A stretch of DNA of 8,754 nt from Chrysiogenia bacterium (GTDB taxonomy: Bacteria; JAGRBM01): the NCBI GenBank assembly GCA_020434085.1, contig JAGRBM010000228.1, forward strand, positions 1-8,754. Direction: 5' to 3'. The notes below the pieces were generated by a model, which did not search any database, was not told where the DNA came from, and saw only the letters and a list, made by a program, of their open reading frames with translations. Positions 6,458 to 8,754 of this stretch are shown one piece after another. Numbering within the stretch: the stretch's first letter is position 1; each line of letters starts with the position of its first letter. The position numbers and the translations under genes were made by a program.

Positions 6458-7552
6458 ATGCCCGATGTGAGCAGCGACATTCCCATTTCCGAGGCAGCGG
6501 CCGGCAGGGCGCAGCGGCTGCTTGAGGACGTCCATGCGCGACGCGCGCGAAGCGCGGCGGGGCCGCTTTTTGTCGAACTCTCGGCCAACAACTTCTGCAA
6601 CCTGCGCTGCGCCTTCTGCTACGGGGCGGGAAAACCGGCGCCCAGCGAACTGACCCCCGAGCAGCACGAGCACCTGCTCGATGCGCTGCTTCCCGGCGCC
6701 GACGTGGTCATTCCCTCGGCCGGCAGCGAACCGTTCCTCGGAGACCTTGAGCGCACCCTGGCGGCGGTGCGCCGCCACGGCAACCGGCTGCTGCTGATTA
6801 CGAGCGGCTATTACCTCACCGAAGAGTGGTGCGAGGTGCTGGCGCCCTTTCTCTACCGGCTGCAGATCTCCCTCGATTCCCACGTGGGCGAGACCTACGA
6901 GGAGTTGCGCGCGGGTTCGGATTTCGAGCGTGTCTCGCGCAACCTCAAGACGGCCGCCCGGATGCTCGGCGAGCGAGGGCTCTCCCACCGCTTGGTGGTG
7001 AGCGCCGTGGCCACGAGCAGGAACTTTCACGAGCTGCCGGCCATGGTCGAAGAAGTCCGCTCCTGGGGCGCCGAAGTTTTTCTCATCCAGCAACTCTACG
7101 AGGGAAACGGCAAGTTCTCCCACCTGCTGCTCGAGCACAAGTATTCGCAGGAGCAGATCGAGGAGGGCCGGGCCGCCATCGCAGAAGCGGCAAAGCGCGC
7201 CGGCGCCGAGGTGATGATCGCCAGCCTGCCGGTGCGGCTCCACGCCTACCGCGGCGAGGGCGCTGCGCCGGTCGAATGGGACCCCGAGCACACCCGCGCG
7301 CTGCTCAGTGAGCTGCCCGGCGCCTGCTACCAGGCCTTTGAATGGATGAAGGTTGCCCCCGACGGCAGCGTCTATCCCTGCTGCGTTGCGCCCGAAGAGC
7401 TCAGGATCGGCAGCGCCCTCAAGGGCGATCCTCAAAAGCTCTACCACGCCCGCCGCTGGCGCGCGCTGCGCAAAGGTTTTCTCAAGGGGAAAATGCCCGA
7501 CGTGTGCGAGCGGTGCACACTAAGACAACAATATGTGGACTGGGTGAAGTAA
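6458..7552 (+). CDS. Radical SAM protein with SPASM-like C-terminal cluster, substrate unknown
   Basis: A 364-residue enzyme. The [4Fe-4S] motif C-x3-C-x2-C is Cys47, Cys51 and Cys54 in NNFCNLRCAFCYGAG. AdoMet-binding features follow: SAGSEPF (87-93, the GGEP-like motif) and LQISLDS (135-141). The C-terminus resembles a shortened SPASM or twitch domain: GACYQAF (Cys290), APDGSVYPCC (Cys308, Cys309), IGS, then LRKGFLKGKMPDVCERC (Cys350, Cys353). That is enough for one auxiliary cluster, perhaps not two. SPASM proteins modify peptides, sugars or other substrates; I see no precursor peptide nearby and cannot name the substrate. The ATG at 6458 was chosen over an in-frame GTG at 6398, though neither has a clear ribosome binding site. 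The gene is isolated from mobA by a repeat element and followed by another. Confidence 0.85.
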   Translation: MPDVSSDIPISEAAAGRAQRLLEDVHARRARSAAGPLFVELSANNFCNLRCAFCYGAGKPAPSELTPEQHEHLLDALLPGADVVIPSAGSEPFLGDLERTLAAVRRHGNRLLLITSGYYLTEEWCEVLAPFLYRLQISLDSHVGETYEELRAGSDFERVSRNLKTAARMLGERGLSHRLVVSAVATSRNFHELPAMVEEVRSWGAEVFLIQQLYEGNGKFSHLLLEHKYSQEQIEEGRAAIAEAAKRAGAEVMIASLPVRLHAYRGEGAAPVEWDPEHTRALLSELPGACYQAFEWMKVAPDGSVYPCCVAPEELRIGSALKGDPQKLYHARRWRALRKGFLKGKMPDVCERCTLRQQYVDWVK

Positions 7553-7581
7553 TTGCTTGCTCCGTTACCCTATCCCACTGC

Positions 7582-7696
7582 TGTCATCCTGAGCAGAGCG
7601 AAGGATCTCAACCTTTGGGTGCCGGCAGCAAACCGGTGAACGATCGAACGACTGCACGCGGTTATGATCCTTCGGGCTCGCGCCCTCAGGATGACA
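7582..7696. repeat. REP-doublet (REPIN-like) inverted repeat, copy 2
   Basis: The left arm at 7582-7607 (begins TGTCATCCTGAGC, ends AGCGAAGGATC) matches 24 of 26 positions of the copy 1 right arm in reverse complement. The right arm at 7666-7696 is its inverted partner but 31 nt long, because its middle carries GGGCTCGCGCCC instead of the short centre. The 58-nt interior (7608-7665) has only faint similarity to copy 1, around GCAGCA and GTGAAC. It sits between the convergent ends of the radical SAM gene and the alpha/beta hydrolase, 15 nt from the latter's stop. A role as transcription terminator is possible but inferred. Confidence 0.8.
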
Positions 7697-7711
7697 ACAC
7701 TGAATCTCCGG

Positions 7712-8383
7712 TTAATTTCCCAACTGCTCCTTGAGCCACGCGCTCACATCCCCGATGGAGGCCTGCGAGACCTCGTGGGCCATGGGGTATTCCTTGTAGG
7801 TGAGATTGACCGGCAGCTTCTCCAGCGCGTCGCGCGCGGCGCGGCCGTTTTCAATGGGGAGCACGTCGTCGAGCGTGCCGTGGGTGACGAGGATCGGGAA
7901 ATCCTTGATGCGCGAGGTATCGAGTTCCTCGAAGAGCTCGGGGACGAATCGCCCGCTCATGGCGACGATACCGGCGATCTTCTCGGGCGCCTTTGCGAGC
8001 ACGGTGTAGCTCATCATGCTCCCCTGGCTGAATCCCATCAGGTAGACGCGCTTGGGATCGACGTCGTAGGCGGCGATGACCTCGTCGATGAATGCGATGA
8101 TCTTGTCGCGGCTCTCCTCGATCTGCTTGATGTCGACGCTCACTTCGCCCGTGCGCTGGTCGATCCCCAGATCGAACCAGGAGTATCCGCCCGGAAAGGC
8201 GTATTCATGCGGCGCCCGCGCGGCGATCACATAGAGCCGCGGATCGAGAAAGGGCTGGAGGCCGATGAGATCCTTGTCGTTGCTGCCGATCCCGTGCAGG
8301 GCGATCAGGACTGGTGGCTTGCCCTCGCTGCGCTCGTCGGGACGGCGAAGGGTGTGCTCAAGTGAGAAGGTTCTCTCGGTCAT
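7712..8383 (-). CDS. Alpha/beta hydrolase, phospholipase/carboxylesterase family (COG0400 type), internal start
   Basis: A 223-residue serine hydrolase if translation begins at the ATG at 8383, which has AAGGAG 6 nt upstream. The family (YpfH-like and acyl-protein-thioesterase-like enzymes) hydrolyses carboxylic or thio esters in the cytoplasm. The full catalytic set is visible: the oxyanion strand LIALHGIGSND (26-36), nucleophile Ser119 in GFSQGS, Asp172 in HGTLDDVLP and His203 in YPMAHEVS. The length is normal for the family and there is no signal peptide, so this is a complete enzyme by itself. The physiological substrate cannot be told. It converges with the radical SAM gene across a repeat element, and it is the C-terminal part of the longer open frame described separately. 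Confidence 0.82.
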   Translation of the reverse strand: MTERTFSLEHTLRRPDERSEGKPPVLIALHGIGSNDKDLIGLQPFLDPRLYVIAARAPHEYAFPGGYSWFDLGIDQRTGEVSVDIKQIEESRDKIIAFIDEVIAAYDVDPKRVYLMGFSQGSMMSYTVLAKAPEKIAGIVAMSGRFVPELFEELDTSRIKDFPILVTHGTLDDVLPIENGRAARDALEKLPVNLTYKEYPMAHEVSQASIGDVSAWLKEQLGN

Positions 8384-8754
8384 GGGATGCTCCTTGCCCC
8401 AGATATGGCAGGCCAATTGATAGGCGACAAGTCGCGCGCCCAGCACGTTGGGGTGGCACTTGTCGGCGAAGTAGAGGGGTCGGGGACTTGCGTCGTCAGA
8501 TTTCGTTGGAAGATAGAAGGGGCAATGCTCGATGGTTTCCGGCCTTGCGTCTTCCAGCGGTGCAAACCGTGGTAAGGAGAGCGCAGATAGGACTGAAACA
8601 GCCTCTTCACCATAGCTGGGGTCGGTTTGGCAGATATCGAGCGGGACAGGCTTGGCTGTCATGTTGGCCGAGAGCTGCGCAATCTCCCTCAGTCGCTCCG
8701 AATACTCCGCCGGTGGGACGCGGCGGGTGAGTTCCCGCGCAGGCGTCAGCCACC
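7712..8754 (-). CDS. SGNH/GDSL hydrolase C-terminal part read in frame into an alpha/beta hydrolase (partial, start outside window)
   Basis: The minus-strand frame is open from the right edge to the TAA at 7712. Its first about 124 residues resemble the C-terminal end of an SGNH-hydrolase, with LTRRVPPAEYSERLREIA near the edge and the block V motif in FADKCHPNVLGARLVAYQLA, where Asp-x-x-His supplies two catalytic residues (Asp at 8462-8464, His at 8453-8455). The nucleophile block lies outside the window. Without any stop or linker the frame passes from IWGKEHP into MTERTFSLEH, the start of a complete alpha/beta hydrolase. It could be a genuine fusion, a lost stop codon, or two genes in the same frame. 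The part at 8461-8640 is only about 56% G+C by hand count (100 of 180), lower than its neighbours. Confidence 0.6.
   Translation of the reverse strand, partial: WLTPARELTRRVPPAEYSERLREIAQLSANMTAKPVPLDICQTDPSYGEEAVSVLSALSLPRFAPLEDARPETIEHCPFYLPTKSDDASPRPLYFADKCHPNVLGARLVAYQLACHIWGKEHPMTERTFSLEHTLRRPDERSEGKPPVLIALHGIGSNDKDLIGLQPFLDPRLYVIAARAPHEYAFPGGYSWFDLGIDQRTGEVSVDIKQIEESRDKIIAFIDEVIAAYDVDPKRVYLMGFSQGSMMSYTVLAKAPEKIAGIVAMSGRFVPELFEELDTSRIKDFPILVTHGTLDDVLPIENGRAARDALEKLPVNLTYKEYPMAHEVSQASIGDVSAWLKEQLGN
8390..8395 (-). promoter_or_regulatory. Shine-Dalgarno of the alpha/beta hydrolase inside the upstream reading frame
   Basis: The minus strand reads AAGGAG, then six bases, then the ATG at 8383. 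This near-ideal site lies inside the end of the SGNH coding frame and argues that the alpha/beta hydrolase is, or was, translated from its own start. Confidence 0.65.

Noticed and set aside
5606-7447. Long minus-strand open frame (613 codons) opposite mobA and the radical SAM gene
   Set aside because: It reads antisense through two well-supported genes and straight through repeat copy 1. High G+C makes such long shadow frames common, and its product shows no recognisable domain.
6458-7552. Radical SAM gene as moaA, forming a molybdopterin cluster with mobA
   Set aside because: MoaA needs its own C-terminal cysteine motif and a Gly-Gly tail. This protein ends in a SPASM-like CERC region without them, and it is separated from mobA by a repeat element.
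6287-7696. Repeats as a CRISPR array or insertion-sequence ends
   Set aside because: There are only two inverted doublets about 1.3 kb apart, no spaced direct repeats, no transposase between them and no evident target-site duplication.

Overview
The window is a GC-rich bacterial chromosome segment made mostly of housekeeping genes. An order I remember from Geobacter-like genomes (hemL, then atpZ-atpI-atpB-atpE apart from the F1 genes) suggests a deltaproteobacterium in the broad sense (Desulfobacterota or Myxococcota). This is an inference from gene order and protein style; there is no rRNA or other direct marker here. I see no tRNA, rRNA, CRISPR array, transposase or phage gene.

Left part (1-2158): the 3' end of gcvH (glycine cleavage H protein) runs rightward and meets a leftward membrane-sector ATP synthase cluster, atpZ-atpI-atpB-atpE. 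The two transcription units converge on back-to-back intrinsic terminators. The atp genes are tightly packed (38-nt atpZ/atpI overlap, 26-nt atpI-atpB gap). A 73-nt atpB-atpE spacer carries a small hairpin and a strong ribosome binding site.

Middle (2159-4676): hemL (glutamate-1-semialdehyde aminomutase, tetrapyrrole synthesis) lies upstream of atpZ on the same strand, so haem supply and the ATP synthase membrane sector may be partly co-transcribed. The 169-nt hemL-atpZ gap contains a perfect TTGACA that may be a separate promoter. Divergent from hemL is a secreted DUF4124-type envelope protein, followed by an intrinsic terminator.

Right-middle (4717-7552), all rightward: a two-domain GNAT-like protein, mobA (molybdenum cofactor guanylyltransferase) starting 4 nt after it with a GTG codon, then a radical SAM protein with a short SPASM-like C-terminal Cys cluster and no assigned substrate. 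The radical SAM gene is bracketed by two related inverted-repeat elements (6287-6370 and 7582-7696) that look like REP doublets (REPIN-like).

Right end (7712-8754), leftward: one uninterrupted reading frame joins the C-terminal end of an SGNH/GDSL hydrolase to a complete COG0400-type alpha/beta hydrolase, with no stop between them but a strong internal ribosome binding site at the junction. This in-frame junction and the repeats around the radical SAM gene are the two most unusual things here. I did not find convincing evidence of a new defence, mobile or biosynthetic system.
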